This document shows, one piece after another, positions 32,515 to 41,689 of a stretch of DNA of 64,000 nucleotides. A program made the translations under genes and the position numbers. The stretch's first letter is position 1. Every line of letters begins with the position of its first letter. The notes under the pieces are model-generated. The model was not told the origin of the DNA. It ran no database searches and saw only the letters and a program-made list of their open reading frames with translations. Origin of the DNA: Anopheles merus. Its lineage: Eukaryota > Arthropoda > Insecta > Diptera > Culicidae. Where the stretch lies: assembly GCF_017562075.2 (NCBI RefSeq), contig NW_024427588.1, forward strand, positions 186,001 to 250,000. Reading direction: 5' to 3'.

Positions 32515-33085
32515 GGCGAGGCAGCTTTCCGCCTTGCTGCTGGATCTTCGGATGGGCGTCGCATCCGCCCATGCTGCAGCCCCCAGATTCATCGGGCGAG
32601 GACGCATTCCGCCCAGCTGCAGCAGCAGCAGTGCAAAGATCCATCGGCGATGAGCAATACCGCCCCGGCTCGAGCTCAGCACATCATCGGCGAGGTAGCA
32701 ATTCCGCCGCGGCTCGAGCCCTGCCTCTCACCACGGCGACGTACTATTCCGCCTCGGCAGCACAACACGTTCGGCAACGCACAAGTTGCATCGGCTGTAA
32801 CACAGCAGCACACATCGGCGCGAACGCTTTCGCCCTGGCTGTAGTTGAACAGGCGTCGCCAATTACGCCTCGGCTACAGCCACTGTGTCCAGAGGGGACG
32901 AAGTATCATGCCGTCCCAGCTGCAGTCGAACGGGCGTCGCCAATTGCGCCCCGACTGCAGCCACAGCATAAAAGAAGGGCGATGAGCCATGCCGCCCTGG
33001 CTGCAGCCCCGTTCCAACGGGACACATATTTTTCCCCGGCTGCAGCCAAAGCATCGTAGGAGGGCGAGGAACCATGCCGCCCGAG
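32515..33085 (+). other. Stem-loop array inside non-autonomous element
   Basis: About 13 units, 35-80 nt apart, each with a GGGCG-like arm, a 7-12 nt loop and a CGCCC-like arm, usually followed by GCTGCAGC or GGCTCGAGC. Clear units: 32552-32572 (ATGGGCG/CGCCCAT), 32594-32614, 32645-32664, 32735-32753, 32817-32834, 32851-32870 (AGGCG/CGCCT), 32895-32917 (GGGACG/CGTCCC), 32932-32951, 32976-32998 (AGGGCG/CGCCCT) and 33062-33082. One frame (up to 33059) is open across the array and would give a repetitive Ala/Pro/Arg-rich product, so a protein explanation is possible, but no domain is visible. Confidence 0.65.
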
Positions 33086-33444
33086 TATTTTCATCTCTAC
33101 CGCCCGTCATCGGACAAAAAAATCCATCGCTGCTGCCCTGGGGCAAGGATCATCATCATCATCGTCATCATCGCGGCATCATCATCATCATCGTTATCAT
33201 CATCGTCATCATCATCGCCGTTACACCATCGCCGCCGTCCCAGGGAGCGGCACAGCAGCAGCATTACCGCCGCGTTATCGCCATCGCGGTGTGGGCCGAG
33301 AGCAGCCGCAAGCGCTGCTCAGCGCGACAACATCGGGATCCCCACATCTTGGTACCATCGGCCGGAAGGGTGTCACCACGCCGGTATTCCCTTAGTGGAA
33401 TACCCCCGCGTCGGTTCGAGCCCTTCGGTACTAAAAGGGGGAGA

Positions 33445-33765
33445 TGTTGTGGGCAGCCGTGCCGACCCCTGGACTTGCCGTGGCAGTTGCGCTGCAACCG
33501 GTCAACGTCCAGGAGGACGACAGTGTACACGCACACTGTTGCACACACTAAGCAGCGCAAGGCTTAGTGTGTGCCGAGTGCCGCACGATCAGAGTGTGTT
33601 GGCGAGCCGATCGAGCAGGAGCTCTCGGCAGGGGCGCTCGGTGCGGTTGGTGCGCGGCCACCGCAATTGTACGTTTTAAAGTGTTTTACGTTTTTATTAT
33701 TATTTATTATGTAATGTTTTAATATGTGTGAATAAAATAATAAGTGCAAAGAGCAGTTCACAACA
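33445..33765 (+). repeat. 3' LTR of non-autonomous element
   Basis: Identical by eye to the 5' LTR; preceded by AAAAGGGGGAGA (33433-33444) as polypurine tract. Confidence 0.93.
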
Positions 33766-33951
33766 CATAAAAACATAAAGAAGTTTGAAATTGTACCTAA
33801 TACTTATTTTTACAGGCGTAAAATCGATATCTTGATGACATATTACAGCCATAATTGGTACACTTACCCTAATCCATTCTGTACTAATTACCCTAGTTGT
33901 TCTACTTCTAGTTGTGCTATGCACATTGCCTACCGTAAGGCGTCAACAGCC

Positions 33952-34790
33952 ACTGTCATGAACATCTTCCTTTCTTTGGCCGATGATAACATTCCGGATA
34001 AAAACACATTTGGCGAAAGTGTTGCACATACACGCACGCTCACACCCATGCGCAGACGGCTCAGCATATCTGTGTAATCTACACCATACGAAAGCAAAAG
34101 CTTAGTGTAACAAAGTTATGTTTAATGCTTAGCACGTTCAGTTCGATGACAGGCCCCAGGGACTGCCAGTGAACTTTCCAGTATACCGGTTTCACAATCA
34201 GCTTGCGTTCTAGATGCCGGCGGAAAGGAAAGTTGATGAAAATCAGCGCTGGGCTGAACGTGTTAATGTGAATTAGGGCAATGCGCGTTGCACAGCCAAC
34301 CCTCCAGCGTGAGCTAGCGATTCCTTAGTGATTTTTACATTGCAGGGTTTGAACTCATTGTGCTTTTTGGTTTGATTTGTGAAAATGAAACTTCATCGCC
34401 GCAATGTGTGTTAACGGTTTTTATAAGCGCTCATGATGCCCGCAACAGCAACTCATGAGCATTGTCCACACGCGAGAAAGAGATAGCACGAATGGAGGGG
34501 AAAAGCATGGACGACGGCTGACATCGATTGGCCGTCTGACGCACCAACACATCGATACCTGTCACAGCGCGCTCAGGCGAGGGGTATGAGGCGGAGCCAG
34601 GGACGGGTAGGTCGATGAGCTGCTTGACAAATTTGCCGTAGAAGGGAAAAAGAAAGCACGAGAAAATTCTCCGAACACCATAATTTCTTCCGTCGCTTTG
34701 CACAGCGGGAGTTTTGAACCTTTTGAAATAGTTTTTATCATTCGATCGATCGGGAAATTATCTGGCATTTTACAATTGATGCGTCACATC
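33952..34790 (+). repeat. Dispersed repeat A, copy 2
   Basis: Inverted counterpart of 1-715. It includes the 138-bp nested element at 34129-34266 and extends past the part visible at the window start. The frames on its minus strand (34431-34768) have no known domain. The left flank, 33893-33950, is a piece shared with 18006-18062. Confidence 0.7.
34129..34266. mobile_element. 138-bp MITE-like element, copy 2
   Basis: Ends TTAGCACGTTCAGTTC and GGGCTGAACGTGTTAA; same length and place within repeat A as 392-529. Confidence 0.55.
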
Positions 34791-35280
34791 AGTACAATTT
34801 TCTCAAAGAACAGTGAAATTTAGCGTATCTCCAAATCTGCGTATAAGACGTACCGTGTATTTCGGGAACCGCCTGTATTTTGCGGCCATTTTCGGTCCCC
34901 ATTAACCGTATATCTCGGGAACCGCCTGTAACTCTGCTAGTCTGTTCCCAAGTTACACTGTTCTCGACTTACGCGGATTCGAAGATACGCGGTTTTCTAA
35001 ATTTGACTGATTAAATGTCAAATCAGTACAATTTGCTTTAAGTTCGGTATGAATTGTATTTTTGCTATCAAATTGAAACCGCTTGTAAGTCAGAAATTTT
35101 AGAATTTTCTACACGAATCATATCAAATAAATGGTAAAGGGTATAAAAGTAAAACTTTGAATCATTAACTCCGAGTAATCAATAGTATTTTAGTCAAAAA
35201 ACGTGAAATTCGGCTTACGCGGATATTCGAATTACGCGGATTCATCGGGAAGACTGGATTTGGGTTTCAGTAACATTAAT
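34791..35280. other. Unassigned repeat-like DNA downstream of Gbeta5
   Basis: Contains two direct copies of a CTTACGCGGAT...TTACGCGGATT-type segment (about 34978-35010 and 35213-35245) and two copies of TCGGGAACCGCCTGTA (about 34863 and 34917). It is probably a decayed DNA transposon; no frame is supported. Confidence 0.3.
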
Positions 35281-35288
35281 TTTTAATA

Positions 35289-35294
35289 TTTATT
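35289..35294 (-). terminator. Poly(A) signal of Gbeta5
   Basis: AATAAA on the minus strand, about 150 bases after the Gbeta5 stop codon (35442-35444). The site agrees with a short 3' UTR. Confidence 0.55.
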
Positions 35295-35441
35295 GTTATG
35301 ACATCAAGTAGATGTATTATTACAAGTAGTTAAGACTAAAATAATCTCAGATGTGGCATACTACGATACGATCAGAACCACTTAATGAATACTAATAGTA
35401 CCAATACTGCAGGAAATACAGGAAACCGTTGAGATGTATGT

Positions 35442-36768
35442 TTAAGCCCAAATCTAAAATAAAAGATACAATGTTAGATGGATTCTTAACATTTGAAGTT
35501 TACGTTTCACCCTTAGCGTATAGTCCCAACTTCCGGTGGATAGTGCTGTACCATCCGGAGATACTTGAAGACAAGAGACTTTGTTTTCATGGCCGTATAG
35601 AAGACATACACGATGTGCCTTAAGGGTATCCCACACGTTTACTGTATAATCATTATAACCGGCGAATAGCAGACGTCCACTCACGGAAAAATCAACACAA
35701 TTAACTCCGAATATAATGCTATCCTTACTGAAAACAGCAACTTCCTTGTCGGCTCTCATATCAAATAAGCGACACTATAACAATAAGAAATAATTGAATT
35801 ACTGCCTGGTTATGTACGATATTTATCATAGCTTTACCGTACTATCATCAGAACCAGTGCTTATTGCATCTCCACTAGGATGAAATTTCACGCTGTTTAT
35901 ATCTGACTGGTGCCCTTCAAAGGACTGCACCACATGACCAGATCGCATATCCCATATAAAAGCCATCTTATCACAGCTTCCAGATACAAATGTATTACCT
36001 GTTTCATTAGGAGCTAAATCGATTGACATAACATCTCCTGTATGGCCATGGAAACTTTGCAACAGCTGACCTGATTCTACATCCCACAGTGCACATGTAG
36101 AGTCACCGCTACCAGTTAAAATTTGCTGATCAGAATTAGGGAAAATACAACAGGACATGTAGCTTGTGTGTGTTCCCACTGTTTTCTTCCTTGATGAAAT
36201 GTCCTCTTCCAGAGTTATAGGGTAAACCGTTACCTTATTATCTAGTCCACTAGAAATTGGGATTCGAAATAAGATTACATAGCATAGATAAATTCGACTT
36301 CTATTTTTTTTTTCTTTTAACCTACCCACAAGCAACAAGGTTTCCGGAAGGGGCATAAGAACATCCCATTATCCATGTCGTTGGCATAGTAACAGCATGT
36401 TCTTTGTTAGTAGTAAATGCATCCCAAATGATCAATTTGCCATCTTGGGATGAAGATACTATGTGTCGCTTGTCCGGAGACCAGTTAGAACAAAGTACTT
36501 TTGCCTGATGGCCTTTCAAAACGCGACGGGGTTTAATGTTCAAATAGCTGATCATTTCCAAACGTTCCGCCAGAGACGACACTGAAATAAAAGTAAAACA
36601 GAAATGTATTGAAATATTTTTCCAGTTATCGATTATCAATATCATCATACAAGCAACATCGTTCAACTTTTGACGTTCTTCTTCCAGCTTCGACTTCAAG
36701 CATTCAGCTTCCTTGATAAGTGCAGATACTTTATCAGAATGTTGTAAATTGGTAAGCACTTCAGCCAT
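35442..36768 (-). CDS. Gbeta5: G protein subunit beta-5 (WD40), five coding exons
   Basis: Coding exons on the minus strand are 36651-36768, 36326-36581, 35838-36249, 35511-35774 and 35442-35453. All introns run GT...AG, and the phases join to an open frame of 353 residues plus stop, the usual Gbeta5 length. The N terminus (about residues 1-45) is the helical segment that in this family packs against the G-gamma-like domain of R7 RGS proteins. Seven WD repeats follow, with hallmarks RVLKGHQAKV, SSSQDGKLIIWDAF, TCALWDVESGQLLQSFHGH, MAFIWDMRSG, INVWD-like TVNVWDTL, and a final GSWDYTLR joined to IWA by the last exon. That exon contributes only 12 coding bases including the stop. Family role: Gbeta5-R7 RGS complexes speed Galpha GTP hydrolysis and so end G-protein signalling, mainly in neurons. 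It is the only clear host gene here. The start is the ATG at 36768; an untranslated upstream exon cannot be excluded. Confidence 0.95.
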
Positions 36769-36907
36769 AATGTACGAGACTGTTTCTATGTTTTATGAAC
36801 AGTAAATTTCTTATTGAGTGAACTTGATGTTCCTTTTTTTCATGCAATGACAACGAATGACAATTACCATCAAAGTCGATGATCAAAGCTCTTGCACCGT
36901 TCAAATA
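36769..36907 (-). promoter_or_regulatory. Probable Gbeta5 5' flank
   Basis: Only about 140 bases separate the Gbeta5 ATG from an inverted-repeat element. It contains no obvious TATA box. The promoter is either in this short stretch or overlaps the transposon; position is the only evidence. Confidence 0.35.
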
Positions 36908-37272
36908 GACATAAAGCGACAACGTCGCGCGCAACTACGTCTCGCGGGACAAAAAGTAGCTCAATTTTGGATTTGTCTCGCGCGGAATTTCTGCTTGGTC
37001 CGAAACAATAAAATTATCCTATTTGTTTAAGACTTATACTTATTCAAAACAAAACTAAATATTATTTTTTAATCTATTCAAAACAAAAATAGATTATTTT
37101 GTTAATTTATTCAAAACAATAATAAATAAATTTCAACAAATTTTAACTATTTTTTTATATTTTTAAACAAAATGCATGTACATAGTTTGACTGGGCCAAA
37201 TGAGCGTCTTTTTGAACGCGGAGTGAAATTTTGAGCTACTTTTTGTCGCGCGAGATGTTGCCGCTCTATGTC
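36908..37272. mobile_element. 365-bp MITE upstream of Gbeta5
   Basis: Arms 36908-36966 and 37225-37272 are inverted repeats (GACATAAAGCGACAAC at the left end; the right arm carries the inverse with few changes), including GACAAAAAGTAGCTCAA. The left arm has an extra 15 bases (CGCGCGCAACTACGT). The centre is AT-rich with repeated TATTCAAAACAAAA. Confidence 0.75.
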
Positions 37273-37330
37273 AAGGTGTATGGATATTAAGAGGTGAAGT
37301 GCTTCAGAGCAAATTGACATTTCACGACTT
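37273..37330. repeat. Short dispersed repeat end
   Basis: AAGGTGTATGGATATTAAGAGGTGAAGTGCTTCAGAGCAA-like DNA recurs inverted at about 61357-61398, and the ACATAACAATACT piece recurs near 61098 and 61178. Probably the terminus of a small element. Confidence 0.45.
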
Positions 37331-37394
37331 GACATAACAATACTGGGTCAAGATCTATTAAAGAGAACAGGTCGATGCAAAGCCCGTTGCTAGG

Positions 37395-37722
37395 TTGCAA
37401 GGACCGTAAAGATATCAGGTCAAGTTATAAGCCCGTTTTGACAGCTAGGTGGAAGAAGAATCGACGAAGAAAACTGACAGTTAGTTTTCCGCGTTTGGCG
37501 AACGCTTCAAGTTCTCGAAGGAAAATTTCCATTTTAAATCACGGGCTGTGTTCTAATAAACTAAAATATTCACCCAAATTGATCTCCACCAAATATTGAC
37601 CATGCAAAACGTAAACAATCCATCAATACATATACAAGCGGAAAACCATCTGTCAAAATCGGAGCCCAGGGGGGGGATCGCCAAAAGCGCTAAAACTACA
37701 CCTCATTATACATTCCACCTTG
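37395..37722 (+). repeat. Repeat C, copy 1
   Basis: About 328 bp from TTGCAAGGACCGTAAAG to CATTCCACCTT; matches 38456-38783 in the same orientation and 38130-38390 inverted. It contains a G-run (AGGGGGGGGATCG). Non-coding. Confidence 0.85.
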
Positions 37723-37920
37723 GTCGAAGCGCTTAGAGTAAATTGACAGAAAGCCATGGGAAAATTGTGACAGTTAAAGTGAACATTGTTTATGTTTAGC
37801 GATGGACGTTGCTATGGAGTGAATGAGAGTTTTGTTCAGCATTTTACATTCAATTGCTGTTAGAATATTTGAAGAATTAGAATCTAATCAGAATATTACA
37901 TGACTGATACAATCCGGTTA

Positions 37921-38129
37921 AGCCGGTCTCATGGTACAGTCGTCAACTCGTACGACGTAACAACATGCCCGTCATGGGTTCAAGCCCCAAATAGACCGTG
38001 CCGCCATACGTAGGACTGACTATTCTGCTATGGGGGGGGGAAATCAATAAGTCACTGAAAGCCAACCCCACAAGTGGGTTGGCAGGCCTTGACCGGCATC
38101 GGTTGTAGAGCCAAACAAGAAGAAGAAGA
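37921..38129 (+). mobile_element. tRNA-derived SINE (SINE200-like)
   Basis: Starts AGCCGGTCTCATGGTACAGTCG (A-box-like TGGTACAGTCG), has a B-box-like GGGTTCAAGCC and ends in an AAG-rich tail. It is the plus-strand counterpart of 24360-24567 and abuts repeat C copy 2. Confidence 0.88.
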
Positions 38130-38390
38130 TATGTATTGATGGATTGTTTACGTTTTGCATGGTCAATATTTGGTGGAGATCAATTTGGGTGAATATTTTA
38201 GTTTATTAGAACACAGCCCGTGATTTAAAATGGAAATTTTCCTTCGAGAACTTGAAGCGTTCGCCAAACGCGGAAAACTAACTGTCAGTTTTCTTCGTCG
38301 ATTCAACTTCCACCTAGCTGTCAAACCGGGCTTATAACTTGACCTGATATCTTTACGGTCCTTGGTTTCGACCTGTTATCTTTCAAGGAC
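38130..38390 (-). repeat. Repeat C, copy 2 (truncated)
   Basis: Inverted copy of the first about 240 bases of repeat C plus its outer flank (ACAGGTCGA-type sequence also seen before copy 1). Its inner part is missing at the SINE junction. Confidence 0.8.
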
Positions 38391-38455
38391 GTTGATACTG
38401 GGTGCTCCGGTATTAAGCTGGCCCTACCCTACAAACAACGATATTTTATCATGGG

Positions 38456-38783
38456 GTGCAAGGACCGTAAAGATATCAGGTCAAGTTATAAGCCCGTTTT
38501 GACAGCTAGGTGGAAGAAGAATCGACGAAGAAAACTGACAGTTAGTTTTCCGCGTTTGGCGAACGCTTCAAGTTCTCGAAGGAAAATTTCCATTTAAATC
38601 ACGAGCTGTGTTCTAATAAACTAAAATATTCATCCAAATTGATCTCCACCAAATATGGACCATGCAAAACGTAAACAATCCATCAATACATATACAAGCG
38701 GAAAACCATCTGTCAAAATCGGAGCCTAGGGGGGGGATCGCAAAAAGCGCTATAACTACACCTCATTATACATTCCACCTTGA
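38456..38783 (+). repeat. Repeat C, copy 3
   Basis: Direct copy of 37395-37722 with a handful of substitutions. It ends exactly where the next inverted-repeat element begins. Confidence 0.85.
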
Positions 38784-38813
38784 TGGGGTGTGTAAAAACC
38801 TAGAGTTATACGG

Positions 38814-38945
38814 ACGTCACACGAGGCGTAAACTCAAAAAGTTTACGCTTGATTTGTATGGGAGAGCGTAAACTTCCTGTCAAAAGATTTCAGGGTTGTA
38901 TGGCTGAAATCCAGTTTACGCCAAAGTTTACGCTTCGTGTGACGT
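38814..38945. mobile_element. 132-bp palindromic MITE
   Basis: Ends ACGTCACACGAGGCGTAAACT and, inverted, ACGTCACACGAAGCGTAAACT. Two more GTTTACGC/GCGTAAAC motifs lie inside. It is nested in the 981-bp element. Confidence 0.75.
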
Positions 38946-39284
38946 ATTAAGCGGAGAATCGGTGTGAAATACACGGAGGCGAGAGCGCGTTTTGGTTTCG
39001 ACACAGTTTTGGCACTAATACAGCTACACATGTGGAAATGTGTGCGTTCATTTTCGGCCAGCTCGCTCAGTTCGATCTGCTCGCAGCGCTGTGCTGATGT
39101 CGATGTCTCGCTTGCACTGCTGTACCGAAAGTTCCCCTGTGTGCTCTCGTTCTTGCTACCACACGAAATCGTCAGTACAGCTCAAGGATCGGCAGCGAGC
39201 GGCCACACGTGTGTCAGCCTAAGTCCTGGACGATTGATGTTATGATTTTGTAAAGTGTTCAAGTGTTCAAGTGTTGTGCGAATT

Positions 39285-39344
39285 GAAATGAAGCTGCGCG
39301 AATGATTCGTAATGCATGTTATGTACATCGCGCAGCTTCATTTC
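39285..39344. repeat. Perfect 17-bp hairpin
   Basis: GAAATGAAGCTGCGCGA (39285-39301) is exactly inverted at 39328-39344, with a 26-nt loop. It lies in non-coding DNA of the 981-bp element and could be a small foldback or an RNA hairpin. Confidence 0.7.
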
Positions 39345-39805
39345 GTACCTTTTTTACAGTAATCAACGTGTACAAAAGGATCTACACAGATATTCGGCTA
39401 CTTCAACATTTGCGTCGATGCAGCGATGAATGTTATTTTAGTTTGATATTGTGTATGTAAATGTGTGAAATCGTGTAAAGTTATTTAAATGTTTCAATAA
39501 AGTGATGAAAAAAAGATCTACGCGTGTTTGTTTTTTTTGCTTAGCTTTAGATAACAAAAAAATACGCAGCGAGTGTGAGCGATCGCTGAACGAAAGAAAC
39601 GCACACAGCGCAACACGAAAGAAACAAACACAAGCACACGAAAGGATTGAGAGAGCGCACCTTGTATTTTATATGGGAGCGGGAGAGAACCGTGGTACCC
39701 GTTCCCGCCCCCTTTTTTAAGCCTAGGAAATCTTCCATCGGCTTAACTCTAGGTTTTTACGCACACCATGATAAATTTACCCGCTCTTTGTCCGTAGGGT
39801 AGACG

Positions 39806-40440
39806 CTGCATTCATTTATGCGGCTACAAATGACAGCTACAAATTTCCATTGTTTTCGATCTGTCAGCTCGTCGCCGCTCGTAACCCGATGTATGCGGGT
39901 TACGAGCGGCGACAAGTGACGTATCTTCTACCTGCTATGAGGGATGACCATCGAATTCAATTTTTAAATTTGAGTGAAATAAAATTTAAAATTACGTGCT
40001 TATTTAAGCTACTGATAAAATAAATTCAAATTATTAAAAATATTTTTATGTAATGTTTTATTTGAGGGCAATAATAATATTGAGAATAAAATGAGGCTTA
40101 AATAAACGTATACGAAAACAAAAATATTGGATACATTATGTGGGGATGTGTTGGTATTGTGTTTGGAGATTCCTTCGAAGTTTTCAGGCGGACATTTTCG
40201 ATTAGCAGTCAACCACGCCAGCACTTAACAATGGAAGGAGCTAAAACCGCCATAAAATCGAATAAAAATGCAAGTTACACCTTTTCTCATAGAATGACAC
40301 ACTAAATTATTGTTTTTTTTTTATTATTTAAGCCTATTCAAGATGAGGAAAAAGTCATGGAATTGATCAATTTGGTGAAAACTTATCCGTGCATCTGGTT
40401 AGATACTGATCGCCAGTAGAAAAGAATTATTTGAAAAAAA
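39806..40440 (+). pseudogene. Possible Harbinger-element accessory gene remnant (MADF-like)
   Basis: The first about 50 bases (GACGCTGCATTCAT...TACAAATGACAGCTACA) recur inverted at about 60898-60945, next to a Harbinger-type transposase fragment. At about 40335-40420 a short frame reads EEKVMELINLVKTYPCIWL then hits TAG, resembling the start of a MADF DNA-binding domain. Insect PIF/Harbinger elements often encode such a second protein. The evidence is thin: about 25 residues. Confidence 0.35.
39871..39913. repeat. Perfect 18-bp GC-rich hairpin
   Basis: GTCGCCGCTCGTAACCCG (39871-39888) is exactly inverted at 39896-39913, with a 7-nt loop ATGTATG. It is compact and stable as DNA or RNA. Confidence 0.8.
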
Positions 40441-40452
40441 TATTATTAAACA

Positions 40453-40655
40453 ACGTTTTGTTTTTCTTCTTCTATTTGGCGTAACGTCCTACGCGGATAT
40501 GCCGGCCTATATACAGGCTTTCGGGACTTAATTCATTACCACGTAGTCGAATAGTCAATCCTAGCTACGGGGGGACGGTTCGTTCTAGGTTTGAACCCAT
40601 GGCGGATATGTTATTGAGTCCTTCGAGTTGACGACTGTACCAGGACCGCCCTGTT
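40453..40655 (-). mobile_element. tRNA-derived SINE, second family
   Basis: On the minus strand it starts near GGGCGGTCCTGGTACAGTCG (A-box-like TGGTACAGTCG), has GGGTTCAAACC as B box, and ends in an AAG-rich tail. The body differs from the SINE200-like copies but matches the SINE part of repeat B. Confidence 0.75.
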
Positions 40656-40848
40656 TTGTTATAATCATTACAATAACTCATACATATTCGCGGTTATTAT
40701 TGAATACGTTTGTAACAGTGGCTTACGTACCGACACTCATTTTCGTGACTTACTAGATAGTTGCTTTAAATTGTTGCTATACCGCGACATTGGAAAAACG
40801 GGCACGAGAAATGTGTTGCCTTCCCTATAATTTCTTGTGAACACCGTA

Positions 40849-41500
40849 CCCAAATAGCCAGCTCGTACTTTATAGCTGATTTAGGGCTGTTTAACGAAAA
40901 ATCGTTCCGATGTCGTACTTTGTGGCTGATTAAGAGACAGACGGTACTTTGCGGAACTATGGAGCTTTTTAACAGGCACATGGTACTTTTTGGAACTTTG
41001 CGGCTGATTAGCACTTTGTGTAGGGTTCATGGTGGAACTTGAAGGCTTGTTAAGAAAGGGTACTGAACTTGGTGGAACTTCATAGCTTTTTAATGCATGA
41101 CATCGGTACAAGGTGGCTCTTGTCAAAGTGTCAAAGACGGACGCCGGCAATAATCTCATTGCTGCTGCACAAGTTAGATTCGTTAAATGAAGAATGAATA
41201 TTGAGTGAAGTGATTGTGAATTATCAGTAAATTGTGTAAAATTTTGTATAAAGGATTTAAAAATATACACATGTGTTTAAACGAAACAAATCTTGTTGTT
41301 TATTTCATCGATGACGCTTGCTTGAAAATAAAACACAAAGAAAAATAATCCCTGGCATCGTGGCATAAGGAAGCTGCTTAGGCGCTGTTTGAAAGACCCA
41401 CATAGAACTTTGATGCTGTTTATCTACTGCAAAAGGCGAATTAGAGCAGCGATCTTTAGCGTGCCAAAATGAGCTGTTTAAGCAATTCTGGCTATTTGGG
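40849..41500. mobile_element. 652-bp TIR element (CCCAAATAGCCAG ends), copy 2
   Basis: Same 13-bp ends as 27966-28630, flanked by TA on both sides. It differs from copy 1 by substitutions and a small deletion (about 13 bp net). Confidence 0.88.
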
Positions 41501-41536
41501 TAAATTCCCGCTACGAACAGATTCAATGATACTAGC

Positions 41537-41680
41537 TGTTATATACTTAGTTACCAGACTACAATGTGTTCTGATTAATAGCTTTATTCCAACTGACTAT
41601 TCTATAAGGTTATACATGTATACTACGATCGTACAATAACTATTCTATATGGTTGTACATGTGTACTGTGATATCCAACA
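41537..41680 (-). repeat. 3' LTR, mag-like element 2
   Basis: 144 bp, begins TGTTGGATATCACAG on the minus strand; next to it the purine tract AAGGGGGGAGA. Confidence 0.92.
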
Positions 41681-41689
41681 TCTCCCCCC

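Larger units (their letters stand above)
31903..33765 (+). mobile_element. Non-autonomous LTR retrotransposon, 1.86 kb
   Basis: Two identical 321-bp LTRs (31903-32223 and 33445-33765), TG...CA ends, CATAA target duplication (31898-31902 and 33766-33770), primer site at 32225 and polypurine tract AAAAGGGGGAGA just before the 3' LTR. The 1.22-kb internal region is GC-rich, contains no protease, RT, RNase H or integrase, and is dominated by a stem-loop array and CAT/ATC-type triplet runs. It must borrow proteins; its primer and purine tract resemble those of the mag-like elements here. Identical LTRs mean recent movement. Confidence 0.93.
31737..33871. mobile_element. TIR element remnant hosting an LTR element
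   Basis: The right end is CCATAATTGGTACACTTACCCTA at about 33849-33871, the reverse of the TAGGGTAAGTGTACCAATT end seen at 23489. Subterminal CCATAATTGGTACC and CCACAATTGGTACAG motifs are at about 31741-31800. The true left TAGGG end is not seen. The non-autonomous LTR element 31903-33765 is inserted in it. Confidence 0.55.
38787..39767. mobile_element. 981-bp TIR element (GGTGTG-AAAAACCTAGAGTTA ends)
   Basis: Left end GGTGTGTAAAAACCTAGAGTTA (38787-38808) and, inverted, GGTGTGCGTAAAAACCTAGAGTTA (39744-39767). ATG occurs next to both ends, with one extra G on the left, so a 3-bp duplication is possible. It encloses a 132-bp palindromic element and a perfect hairpin. The frame at 38964-39245 shows no known domain. 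Confidence 0.7.

Noticed and set aside
32216..32853. Multiple Ala/Arg/Pro-rich frames on both strands of the short non-autonomous element
   Set aside because: GC-rich repeated DNA leaves many frames open; only the array itself is supported, so no protein is called.
35429..35623. Plus-strand frame opposite Gbeta5
   Set aside because: Shadow of the Gbeta5 coding exon 4 and last intron on the other strand.
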